Assembly: GCA_016647705.1 (NCBI GenBank)
Contig: CM028329.1
Location: 58,669,231-58,733,230, forward strand
Origin: Eucommia ulmoides
Lineage: Eukaryota; Streptophyta; Magnoliopsida; Garryales; Eucommiaceae
Direction: 5' to 3'
Length of the DNA: 64,000 bases
Part shown: piece after piece, positions 24,401 through 32,825 of the stretch
How positions within the stretch are numbered: position 1 is the first letter of the stretch
Layout: every line of letters begins with the position of its first letter
Notes under the pieces: model-generated
Told to the model about the DNA's origin: nothing
The model's database searches: none
Seen by the model: only the letters and a program-made list of their open reading frames with translations
Position numbers and translations under genes: made by a program

Positions 24401-26676
24401 GATTCCGATGAAAGCGACATTCTTTATTACGTATATAATGGTAGATGGTTGGGCCGGTATTGCTGCTGAGATATTTAGATTGGTTCCATTAGTTATTTTC
24501 CACCTTAAAAACACGTTATTAGTAAAGACCGAGCTAGATAGAGAGCAGGCAATGGATCCTGGATCCTTAACTTTTTCCACCTCAGAACCTCGTATACAGT
24601 TATATTTCTTGCTCGGCCTTGTCTATTCGACAATCACGCCTGTACTTCTTCCTTTCATCATCGTCTTCTTTGCGTTTGCCTATATGGTTTTCCGCCATCA
24701 GGTATTTTTTTCTCTTTTTTTTTTTTTTAAACTGCTGTTCGGTTGGCTAAATTGTCCTAATCTATGAATTTTTTTTATTTCTAATGAATTTATCAACTAC
24801 ATGGATGCAATCTAGTTGATGTTCACCGAAAGAGAAAGACCTGTTTGGTTGACTAAATTATTCTATTATATGAATTATCTTATGTATATAATGAACGGAT
24901 TTAAATATTTTTCCATTTTTAACGTTTTTAATTCTTATAATCAAATGCTGAACTATAACAATTAATGAATTGATTAACTGAAAAAGCAGTACAATTTGCA
25001 AATAAGCCCCAAGAACGTATGTCGAATGACTAAAAAATAAACAGGAAAAAAAAATTGATAAAAAATTATAAATGGGTTATTTCAAGGACAGTTTAATGAA
25101 TTTCTATTTTTTTTTGGCAAGATCATTAATGTCTACGATCAAAAATACGAGAGTGCAGCAACATTTTGGCCTGATGTGCATCGGCGTATAATTATCGGTT
25201 TGATAATATCACAACTTCTATTGGCGGGATTGTTGAGCACCAGAGATGCTGAGAGTTCAACGCCGGTTCTAATCGTACTCCCCATTTTGACCGTCTGGTT
25301 CCACCTTTTCTGCAAGGGGCGATTCGAATCAGCATTCAAAATGTTCCCTTTACAGGTTCGTGTGAAATTTACCCCTTTATTTCTTAAAAATAGAACCCCT
25401 TTATTAATATATATAAAAATAGTTTTGCAAGAGTAATATGGCACATCATTTTTGTAATTCCTCAAGATTCCGGTTTCCTTTTCAGTTTTTTGTGCGCGCA
25501 CTGGTGTTGAGAAGAAAGATCATTCGTTTTATACACACACACACACATACATATATATATATTTGTGTGTGTATATATATGTGTATATATATGTTATCAA
25601 CTAGATGTTGAATCAGTTGTGATTGAATTTATGTTGATATCAACTAGATGTTGAATTTATATTAGATATAGTAGTTAAAGTTAACTAAAATATTTTTACG
25701 GACTAAGATTGTGTTTAGTTGCAGAGAATTGGAATATTGGAATTGGAAATGAACCCATGTGAAGTTTTAGTTTTTGATTAATTGCAATTAATCGGTTTAG
25801 TTTTAATATAATTTGGTTTTGTTTTGTTTTATTTTATTTTAAACCCTCTACTTTAAAAATATAGATATCACTAAATGGATAAATACACGTTTTATCTAAA
25901 AAATATAAAATTAATATTTTTAATTTAAATTTAATATTTAAAGGTAATAAAAGAGAAATTAATATTTTCTCTTCTTTTTTTAATAAAGGAAAAATAAAGT
26001 AAAAAATTAAAATAAAGTGTAATTCTGTCCACTTTATGTAAAATTTAGATGAAAGCTCTAATTTCATCTATTTTTCAGCATATTCGGTTGACTTAAACCA
26101 AAAAGAAAGAAAAAACTGTATTTCCAAAATCTATTAGAGTAGACGGGAGAACAAAACAAGATCAAATCGGGCTGGCGGGTAAAAAGCAATTAACCCTTTA
26201 ATTTTTGCATAATTGAGAATCCCATTATGTTAATCCCGCAGCACGGTCAAATTCCACATTTTCTTATGATAAACACTCACCTTTAAGGTCGTGTTTGGTG
26301 TCATGGAATTGTTTTTTTTTTTTTTCCTCTTTTTTTACACGTGCTCGTTTTAAATTCCAATCGTGTTTTTATCCAAATGCAACCTAAAAAAATTTACTAA
26401 TTTATATTGACGATGGCTTAAGATGACAGTTTTTTTTTTTTGATCGGGTTTTAGGATGCAATGGTAAAAGATACGTTAGAACGGGCAACAGAGCCGAACC
26501 TAAACCTAAAAGCGTATCTACAAGACGCTTACATTCACCCTGTTTTCAAGGGAGACGATTTAGAGAAACCATTGGCCATAAATGATGAGGAGAACAGCCC
26601 TCTCGTCGCCACCAAGAGGAGTTCTCAAAGGGGTAGCAAAACCGGTTCTGTTGGCAGTCCTGAAACTGTTTTTTGA
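18488..26676 (+). CDS. OSCA1-type hyperosmolality-gated calcium channel (CSC1-like)
   Basis: OSCA/CSC1-like proteins are mechano- and osmo-sensitive Ca2+-permeable channels related to TMEM16, usually in the plasma membrane. Eleven coding exons with GT-AG junctions keep one frame: 18488-18801, 19379-19534, 20398-20533, 20875-20976, 21358-21477, 21824-21904, 22690-23030, 23983-24228, 24377-24701, 25122-25355, 26455-26676 (TGA). The product is 758 aa, close to the family length. Residues 1-28 begin MATLQDITVSAAVNIL with the first membrane span; spans follow at about 106-125 and 160-180; the cytosolic domain (VLVKNVPPDPDESVSEHVEHFF, QNWL..YE) covers about 190-370; the multi-span DUF221 region has FVQSLANLEGIEKVLPFL, FFITYIMVDGWAG and LYFLLGLVYS. 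The tail has PNLNLKAYLQDAYIHPVFKG. All family hallmarks are present with no stops. The exact OSCA1 paralogue is unresolved. Confidence 0.93.
19606..20049 (+). mobile_element. Tourist/Harbinger-like MITE A in OSCA intron
   Basis: Inverted ends GGTGGCGTTTGGTTAGTGTT and, on the other strand, AGCCCCGTTTGGTTACTGTT; TTA on both sides (19603-19605, 20050-20052) is the PIF/Harbinger target duplication. 444 bp, noncoding. Same family as MITE B at 23456, in opposite orientation. Confidence 0.8.
20082..20346. mobile_element. Tourist/Harbinger-like MITE C in OSCA intron
   Basis: Perfect inverted ends GGGTCCGTTTGGATTGAGA / TCTCAATCCAAACGGACCC with TTA duplicated at 20079-20081 and 20347-20349. The element is nearly a full inverted repeat (GAAGAGGAAGAGATT.. 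/ ..TCTTCCTCTTCTC), so a transcript could fold into one hairpin. Confidence 0.85.
21958..22651. mobile_element. MITE D with a second inverted-repeat element nested inside
   Basis: Outer ends are GGGCCCATTTGGTTGTC and GACAACCAAACGGGCCC, followed by TTA (the left flank is CTA, one change). Inside, about 22184-22556, is another inverted-repeat element with ends TTTTTGATCTCTAATGTATG and CATACTTTAGGGACCAAA. Both are noncoding and lie in the OSCA intron before exon 22690. The inner target duplication is not clear. Confidence 0.75.
23456..23894 (-). mobile_element. Tourist/Harbinger-like MITE B in OSCA intron
   Basis: Left end GGCCCCGTTTGGTTATG, right end CTAACCAAATGCTACC, with TTA on both sides (23453-23455, 23895-23897). 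439 bp. It shares CGTTTGGT, ACCACCA.CCT and AACATGTTT.-type internal blocks with MITE A but is inverted relative to it. Confidence 0.8.
24836..25013. mobile_element. Degenerate relative of MITE D in OSCA intron
   Basis: The left part (CTGTTTGGTTGACTAAATTA) and right part (GAAAAAGCAGTACAATTTGCAAAT followed by AGCCCC) resemble the two ends of MITE D without the nested element. The terminal 10 bases have decayed and no target duplication is visible. Confidence 0.4.
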
Positions 26677-26829
26677 CACTTATTTGTTCCCAGATTTTTG
26701 GTTCTGTTCCAGGTTTTTTTGAGATCAAAATATAGAAATATGAGAACAGAAATATGATGAACATTTGTATATGCTTTGATTGTTGTTGTATAGGAAGAAC
26801 ATTTTGAGCTTGGACTGCACATAACGATG

Positions 26830-27420
26830 AGTTTTTTTTTTTAAAGCTTTGATTTGTGTTTTCTAGTGATATAATTTTTGAAAATTGTTCATTTATGTTA
26901 CATTTTTGGACAGAAAGCAGTTATTAGATTTTTGTTTTGTCAAAGGATGTGGGTAATATATATTACTTCTGTTTTTGACTGTCGTTTGTTTTTTTTTTTT
27001 TTTAGTTGAATGTAACTATAAATATAATAAAAAATATTATCAAAAAATTAGTAATGTAACTAAAAAAAGAAACTCTCAACTTTTCGGGTTTATTTTCACC
27101 TTTCTATTTTTTTTAATGAAAAATTCAATGCAAAAAATATGTTATTTTTATTAAAAAAATGTCCCTTGACTAATTTTTTTAATAATATATATAATCACCA
27201 CAGAAAAATATGTTTAGCAATGACCCAAATGACAATTAGCTTCAAACACCTTTCTTAGTTTGGTGTGGCTCGAGCATGACCGGAATATGAGCATGTCTAA
27301 ATCTCTAGAACAATATCTGTAAAAAAAGAAAAAAAATAGATTGCAACAGTATTTAGCTATTGTAGTATAATCAATTAATTGCTTATAGGATTATCTGATC
27401 ATGGTAAACTCGAAATTTAT
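26830..27420. other. 3' flank of OSCA, no gene
   Basis: T-rich and A-rich intergenic sequence between the OSCA stop and the LAZY-like fragment. No domain, RNA gene or clear repeat found. Confidence 0.5.
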
Positions 27421-27424
27421 CGAC

Positions 27425-27946
27425 TTACATTCTAAATCGGTCTTGACCCATTTACACCCATGGTCATTTCCTGCTTTCTCCGGGCATTTCATCATCTTCC
27501 TTTTGCGTCTTTCAGTCCTCCAGGAATCTCTTCACGGACGATACCCTTGATGAATTTTGACTGTAAATCTTCTTCGATAGCATTGTCTTTAGAAGCTGTA
27601 GTGGTTTAGTGTATATACATATTCATGAGAAGTCGAACTATATATAGAGATATGTTTGGCGAAAAGATCAACGTGCATATATAGAGTTATTACATAAATA
27701 AATTACCTTCTCCATTCTTGACTCTTGTAGTGTATCTCTGATATTGGGAGTTGGTACAAAGCCACCCGTGCAGGCAAACACTTTCTTGAAGAGAAAAGAA
27801 ATTGATTTTTTTCCATTGGATTTCCTCTTATTATTCTCACAAATGTCTTTGCATCTACCGATAATCCTAATTGTCCGATTTATATCTTCTTCTTCTTTAG
27901 TACCATCTGAGTTGCAGGAGGAGAGTGCAGTAGATAACCTGCGATC
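27425..27946 (-). pseudogene. 3' half of a LAZY/DRO1 (NGR)-type gravitropism gene, broken
   Basis: Read on the - strand, the exon to 27707 shows EIDRRLSTALSS, EEEDINRTIRIIGRCKDIC, GKKSISFLFKKVFACTGGF, RDTLQESRMEK. This is the conserved C-terminal half of LAZY/DRO1/NGR proteins, which set root and shoot growth angle by recruiting RLD proteins to membranes. A phase-0 intron (27706-27596, GT-AG) sits at the expected place after RMEK. The last exon begins LLKTMLSKKIYSQNSS at 27595 but hits TGA at 27514-27512. The family's terminal GCKWVKTD segment (27456 downward) follows in a different frame and ends in non-matching residues. The N-terminal half is absent: at 27946 the sequence switches to copia. 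The retained intron argues for DNA-level rearrangement, not retrocopying. Broken by one stop and at least one frameshift; a short truncated product is possible. Confidence 0.8.
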
Positions 27947-28253
27947 TATCTCTGCTTGCGTAGCGGCAACCCACTTTGGATTCTGGAGGGCCTCATGAAC
28001 GGAGCGAGGAATGACTACCGAATCAAGTTGTCCAATGAAGGATTTATATTGAGCCGAGAGATCCTGAAAATACAAATACTGAAAATCGGGTAATTAGTAG
28101 AACATGAAAGAAGATAGAGGGTTGGTGGGCGACGTTCCCGAGTCGGGTAACGGCGGAGAACAGGGTCAGAGATAATGAGAGATGAAGATGTACCTGAGTC
28201 CGGAGAAGATGTTGGCAGGGGATGTGAGACACGTGAACGAAAGGAGTAGACTC
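27947..28253 (-). mobile_element. Ty1/copia fragment, integrase C-end to start of RT
   Basis: On the - strand, PPPPPRVYSFRSR, then RRYPTRERRPPTLY (the usual linker after copia integrase), then, after a frameshift near 28060, YKSFIGQLDSVVIPRSVHEA and LQNPKWVAATQAEI (the usual start of the copia RT region). The rest of RT is missing; the LAZY-like sequence takes over without a gap. This piece continues the copia fragment at 42876-44275, from which it was separated by the gypsy insertion. Confidence 0.8.
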
Positions 28254-28278
28254 GGGGGGGGGGGGGGGGGGGGGGGGG
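28254..28278. repeat. 25-base G homopolymer at the gypsy insertion point
   Basis: Uninterrupted G run between copia coding sequence and the LTR end; the other side of the insertion has seven G (42876-42882). It encodes prolines in the copia frame on the - strand. Confidence 0.9.
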
Positions 28279-28699
28279 AACGCGTCCCGATTTTCCAGAG
28301 AAAATCAAAAAATAATATATATGCTTGGCGCTGGTAAAATGAGAAGGGTTTTTAAAAACGTCGATTTTCTCATTAAAATATACTTAAACCTGTTTTAGAA
28401 AAAAGGAGTCGCTACCTAGCATTGGTTTTAAATGATGTGCTAGGTCACCATATTTTTCTTTTTTGAAAACAATTTTAAAAAATGGCTTAAGTAAAAATTT
28501 GACTCCTAAAATAACATGGTCTGATCAGAGATTCGTTTAAAGAGTTCGGGGGTCAGTTACACTCGGGGAAGGTGTCAAGCACCCCAAGACGCCCGTCCAA
28601 AGACGGTACCTTATCCGATTAAGTCCAATTAAAATTTAAATCCGAATGTTTTTATTTTATTTTGAAATCCTCCTCATATACACACATACACATACACAC

Positions 28700-30030
28700 A
28701 TTTGAGGGAAGTGATTTCCCTTTTAAACCTAGACCGTTCTGATGGAAGGTTGAGAATTTTTCCACCTCATCTTGTCAGCACATTATATTTAATACGAGTT
28801 AAAGAAACACACGCTCACACACGCACGCACACATCGAGGGGAGTAATTCCTTTTTAAATTTAAACCATTCAAATTGAAGGTTGGGAATTTTTCACCTTAT
28901 CTTGTCAGCACATTATATTTAATACGAGTTAAAGAAAACACACGCACGCACACATCGAGGGGAGTAATTCCCTTCTAAATTTAAACCGTTCAAATGGAAG
29001 GTTGGGAATTTTCCACCTTATCTTGTTAGCACATTATATTTAATACAAATTAAATAAAACACACGCACACCCGCACACACGCATCGAGGGGAGTAATTCC
29101 CTTCTAAATTTAAACCGTTCAAATGGAAGGTTGGGAATTTTCCACCTTATCTTGTTAGCACATTATATTTAATAGAAATTAAATAAAACACACGCACACC
29201 TGCATCGAGGGGAGTAATTCCCTTCTAAATTTAAACCGTTCAAATTGAAGGTTGAGAATTTTTCACCTTGTCCTGTTAGCACATTATATTTAATACAAAT
29301 TAAATAAAACACCCGCACACCCGCACACACGCATCGAGGGGAGTAATTCCCTTCTAAATTTAAACCGTTGAAATTGAAGGTTGGGAATTTTCCACCTTAT
29401 CTTGTTAGCACATTATATTTAATACAAATTAAATAAAATACACGCACACCCGCATCGAGGGGAGTAATTCCCTTCTAAATTTAAACCGTTCAAATTGAAG
29501 GTTGAGAATTTTCCACCTTATCCTGTTAGCACATTATATTTAATACAAATTAAATAAAACACCTGCACACCCGCACACACGCATCGAGGAGAGTAATTCT
29601 CTTCTAAATTTAAACCGTTCAAATTGAAGGTTGAGAATTTTCCACCTTATCCTGTTAGCACATTATATTTAATACAAATTAAATAAAACACACGCACACC
29701 CACACACACGCATCGAGGGGAGTAATTCCCTTCTAAATTTAAACCGTTCAAATGGAAGGTTAGGAATTTTCCACCTTATCTTGTTAGCACATTATATTTA
29801 ATACAAATTAAATAAAACACACGCACACACGCATCGAGGGGAGTAATTCTCTTCTAAATTTAAACCGTTCAAATGGAAGGTTGAGAATTTTTCACCTTAT
29901 CTTGTTAGCACATTATATTTAATACAAATTAAATAAAACACCCGCACACACACACACACACACTTCTCAAGGGGAGTAATTTTATTCTAAACTTAAACCG
30001 TTCCAATGGAAGGTTAGAAGTTTTCCACCT
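28700..30030 (-). repeat. 126-bp tandem array within the 3' LTR
   Basis: Eleven units, seen by the recurring GAGGGGAGTAATTCCCTTCT at about 28705, 28837, 28958, 29087, 29208, 29335, 29458, 29587, 29716, 29838 and 29969. Each unit also has TTTAAACCGTTCAAATGGAAG, TTCCACCTTATCTTGTTAGC and an ACACGCACACCCGC tract of variable length. The array lies downstream of the TATA box, so it should be transcribed (R/U5 part). Confidence 0.9.
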
Positions 30031-30410
30031 CGTATTATTTAAAAAAATAAAAATAATAATAATAATAAAAAAAATAAATAAAAAAATAAAAAAAATAAAA
30101 AATAAAAATTTTAAAAAAAGAAATAAATAAATAAATAAATAAATAATAAAAGAAAAAAAAATCTAATTTAAAAAAAAAATTAGTATAATAACAATTTATT
30201 TAAAAAAATAAGAGTAAGATTTACAACAGATGAAAATTTACCACCTTCTTGGAGATTTTTCTTCTTCAAAATTACAATAAAACGAAGATAATATTATTTT
30301 CTTCAAAATTTCTCTACAGATTTCACCTCTCCCTTCCCAAAAAATTCCTCTAAAAAAAAAATTTCTTCTGGCGAAAAAATTCCTCCCCCTTTCCTATTGT
30401 GATCCTTCAT

Positions 30411-30605
30411 CTATTTATAGGAAGGAAATTCTGTAGAATCGTCCGATAAAACATGCGAAAAGGTAAGGAAAAGGGGGTGGGTGCACCGAAATTTGGTGCA
30501 CCCACCCCCTTTTGGGTGCACCAAAACTTGGTTCACCCAAAAGGGGCTTTCTGCCCCCTTTCCCTTGCTGGCCGCACATGCGGCCAGCTGGTCGCACGTG
30601 CGACC
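30411..30605 (-). promoter_or_regulatory. Gypsy LTR promoter with hairpin cluster (3' LTR copy)
   Basis: A - strand TATA box CTATAAATAG lies at 30420-30411. Upstream of it (higher coordinates) are five hairpins or palindromes in 133 bases. 30473-30509: 15-bp perfect stem GGGGGTGGGTGCACC with a 7-base loop. 30510-30542: 15-bp stem TTTTGGGTGCACCAA with one mismatch. 30543-30557: GGGGC stem. 30567-30588: GCTGGCCGCA stem. 30590-30605: perfect palindrome GGTCGCACGTGCGACC containing CACGTG. The same block is in the other LTR at 42429-42591. Confidence 0.7.
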
Positions 30606-30905
30606 TTTGTGCACCCCCCCACCCCCGTTCGGTCCAGGCCTCTCTCGTTCTCGTCTGTTTCTTGTCCATTTTGTTCCGAATTAACGCGTTTTTATTCCAC
30701 TTCGAAAAATCTACAAAACAAAATAAAAATAAATAAATCAATTACTAATATTTAATTTACTTAAGAGATTAATAAAACTTAATTTAGCAGTATTAAACCA
30801 CACAAATACGGTACAATCAAAACAAAATAAATAGGAAAATAAAATAAAGGTAACTATAAAATAAAGTATAATTTTTTGCGAGGCGATCAAAATGCCGTGT
30901 CTACA

Positions 30906-30918
30906 GCTGCCCCTCTTT
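30906..30918 (-). promoter_or_regulatory. Polypurine tract
   Basis: On the - strand AAAGAGGGGCAGC directly precedes the LTR start TGTAGACAC. This is the expected plus-strand DNA primer of an LTR retrotransposon. Confidence 0.85.
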
Positions 30919-31019
30919 GTCATGCAAGTTCCACTTGCTTAGCAAAGATAAAAGACCACGTCATTTTGATCGTCCTATTTTTTATTTTTTTTAGTGTATT
31001 TTTCAATAGTAGAACAAAT

Positions 31020-31700
31020 AAAGTAAAATGACTCATGACGATACTCATGACAAACAAGTGTACGTTTAGAGTAATAAAAGAAGATTCACGACGAATAAGT
31101 GTCCGTTTAGAGAAATAAAAGAATGATTCATGACGATGTTCATGACAAACAAATGTCTGTTTAGAAGATCATTTAGAGTGACAAAAATTAACTCGTGATG
31201 ATACTCATGACGAACCAGTGTCTGTTAAGGTGATCGTTTAGAGTAATAAAATGATTCATAACGGTACTCATGGCGAACACGTGTCCGTTTAGAGTAAAAA
31301 AATGACTCCTAACGATACTCACGGCGAACAAGTGTCTGTTTAGAGGATCGTTTAGAGTAATAAAAAAAATTAACTCGTGATGATACTCATGACGAACAAG
31401 TGTCTGTTTAGAGGATCGTTTAGAGTAATAAAATAATTCATGACGGTACTCATGACGAACATGTGTCCGTTTAGAGGATCGTTTAGAATAATAAGATGAC
31501 GACTCATGACGATACTCATGACGAACAAGTGTCTGTTTAGAGGATCATTTAGAGTAATAAAAAAATGACTCCTGACGATACTCACGGCGAACAAGTGTCT
31601 GTTTAGAGAATCGTTTAGAGTAATAAAATAGTTCATGACGGTACTCATGACGGACAAGTGTCTGTTTAGAGGATCGTTTAGAGTAATAAAAATTATTCAT
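31020..31700 (-). repeat. 3' UTR tandem repeats of the gypsy element
   Basis: About eleven imperfect units, 55-65 bases each, built on ACTCATGACGAACAAGTGTC and TGTTTAGAGGATCGTTTAGA followed by GTAATAAAA. They sit between the integrase end and the PPT. Such 3' UTR arrays are described for Tat-lineage elements in plants. Frames through them are artefacts. Confidence 0.85.
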
Positions 31701-32825
31701 GCCCCAGCCCTCTTGGCTAGGGGCCTAAAGAAAGTTCAAGAGTATAAAATATACCCCAACTTGTGACTGAGCCAGAATGAGAGAGCAAAGACATAAATGT
31801 GCCCCAGTCGAACTCTCAGATGACCGAACATTTATAGATTGCCTGCGTACCTTAGTATTATGCCGAGGATCAAGTTTAGCGTAGTTCCCTTTTTGCCCTT
31901 TTCAAGGCAAAACGCATACCTGGACGCTCATTTAGAGCTTCTGAACTTTCAGCAATAAAAGTTTCTAATTTGAGCCGGAAGGTAAGAAGTCTTTGTGATA
32001 GAGAAATCCATGCTTCCATGTCCTTTGAAATCCCTGTAATTGGGCAAAAAAACACATGCAATACAAAAATTTAATTTGAAAAACTTGTCACCCTTGACGA
32101 CTCACAATTCCGTTCCCCCCCTTTTTCCGTCGATATCCCTTGTTTGATGGCACTTGACTTTCTCGGGATAGTATCGGGAGATTTTTGCGTCTCGTCCTTC
32201 CGTCAATCTTAGAGATGTACTTTCTGGAGGTTTTCTCCGGGTTGTTGGCGGGGTCTGGTTTTTAGACAACATCCCTATCAGCCTTTATTTCTCTGCACCC
32301 GCCGATTCTCACTTTCTCCTTTCTATTAGGCATCCTCAGTGCTTAGGAGAATCACATACTCCTGTTTACTTTGTATTTTTCAAATCCTGCAAAACTGATT
32401 TAACCAAATATGGAAAAAATGTGTAAAACCTTATCCCAAACAGGTATCTTTATCACCAGATATGTTGACTGCGAGATTTCAAGCCGGATTGTCTGACAAG
32501 TATGATTTCAATGCAAATTTGAGCCATATTCGATGTTCCTTTTCACAGATTCCAACTCTTGCTCAAATCCATCAAGTTCCGAACACAGAAAAGTCTTACG
32601 GTCAATGGAAGTCAGCCGTAGTGAAAATTCTAAAAATGTCCCTAGGAGTGATCTAACTGTTCTTTTTTTTTTTTTTCATTTTTTTTTTGGCGACACGGTC
32701 TCTACATTTTTCTCATAGTGCTCTTTCGAGTTTTCACCATGTTCGAGCCGTATTTTTTTTTTTTTTTTTGAAGCAACAGATAATCACAAATTGAAATAAA
32801 CTTACTTAGAAAATAAGGACATTTA
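31701..32825 (-). other. Gypsy 3' untranslated region
   Basis: Non-repetitive stretch between the tandem array and the pol stop. No known domain. It has T-runs at 32661-32690 and 32752-32770 and a short - strand frame at 31876-32061 that I cannot assign. Confidence 0.5.

Larger units (their letters stand above)
28277..30905 (-). repeat. 3' LTR of the gypsy element
   Basis: About 2.63 kb. On the - strand it starts TGTAGACACGGCATTTTG at 30905 and ends GGGACGCGTTC at 28278; the last A of the expected ...TTCA end is altered, abutting a 25-G run. It holds eleven internal ~126-bp units, two more than the other LTR, which accounts for its extra length. Confidence 0.9.

Noticed and set aside
26283..26396. 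Possible small MITE before the last OSCA exon
   Set aside because: Ends AGGTCGTGTTTGGTG and GCATTTGGAT-like complement pair only loosely and the flanks are ambiguous.
28700..30030. Regularly spaced repeats resembling a CRISPR array
   Set aside because: Units are ~126 bases with no distinct spacers, they sit in an LTR of a plant retrotransposon, and they recur in the other LTR.
30411..30755. Multiple overlapping frames in the LTR (also at 42367-42742)
   Set aside because: They read through GC-rich hairpins in all frames and both strands; a shadow of palindromic composition, with no domain.
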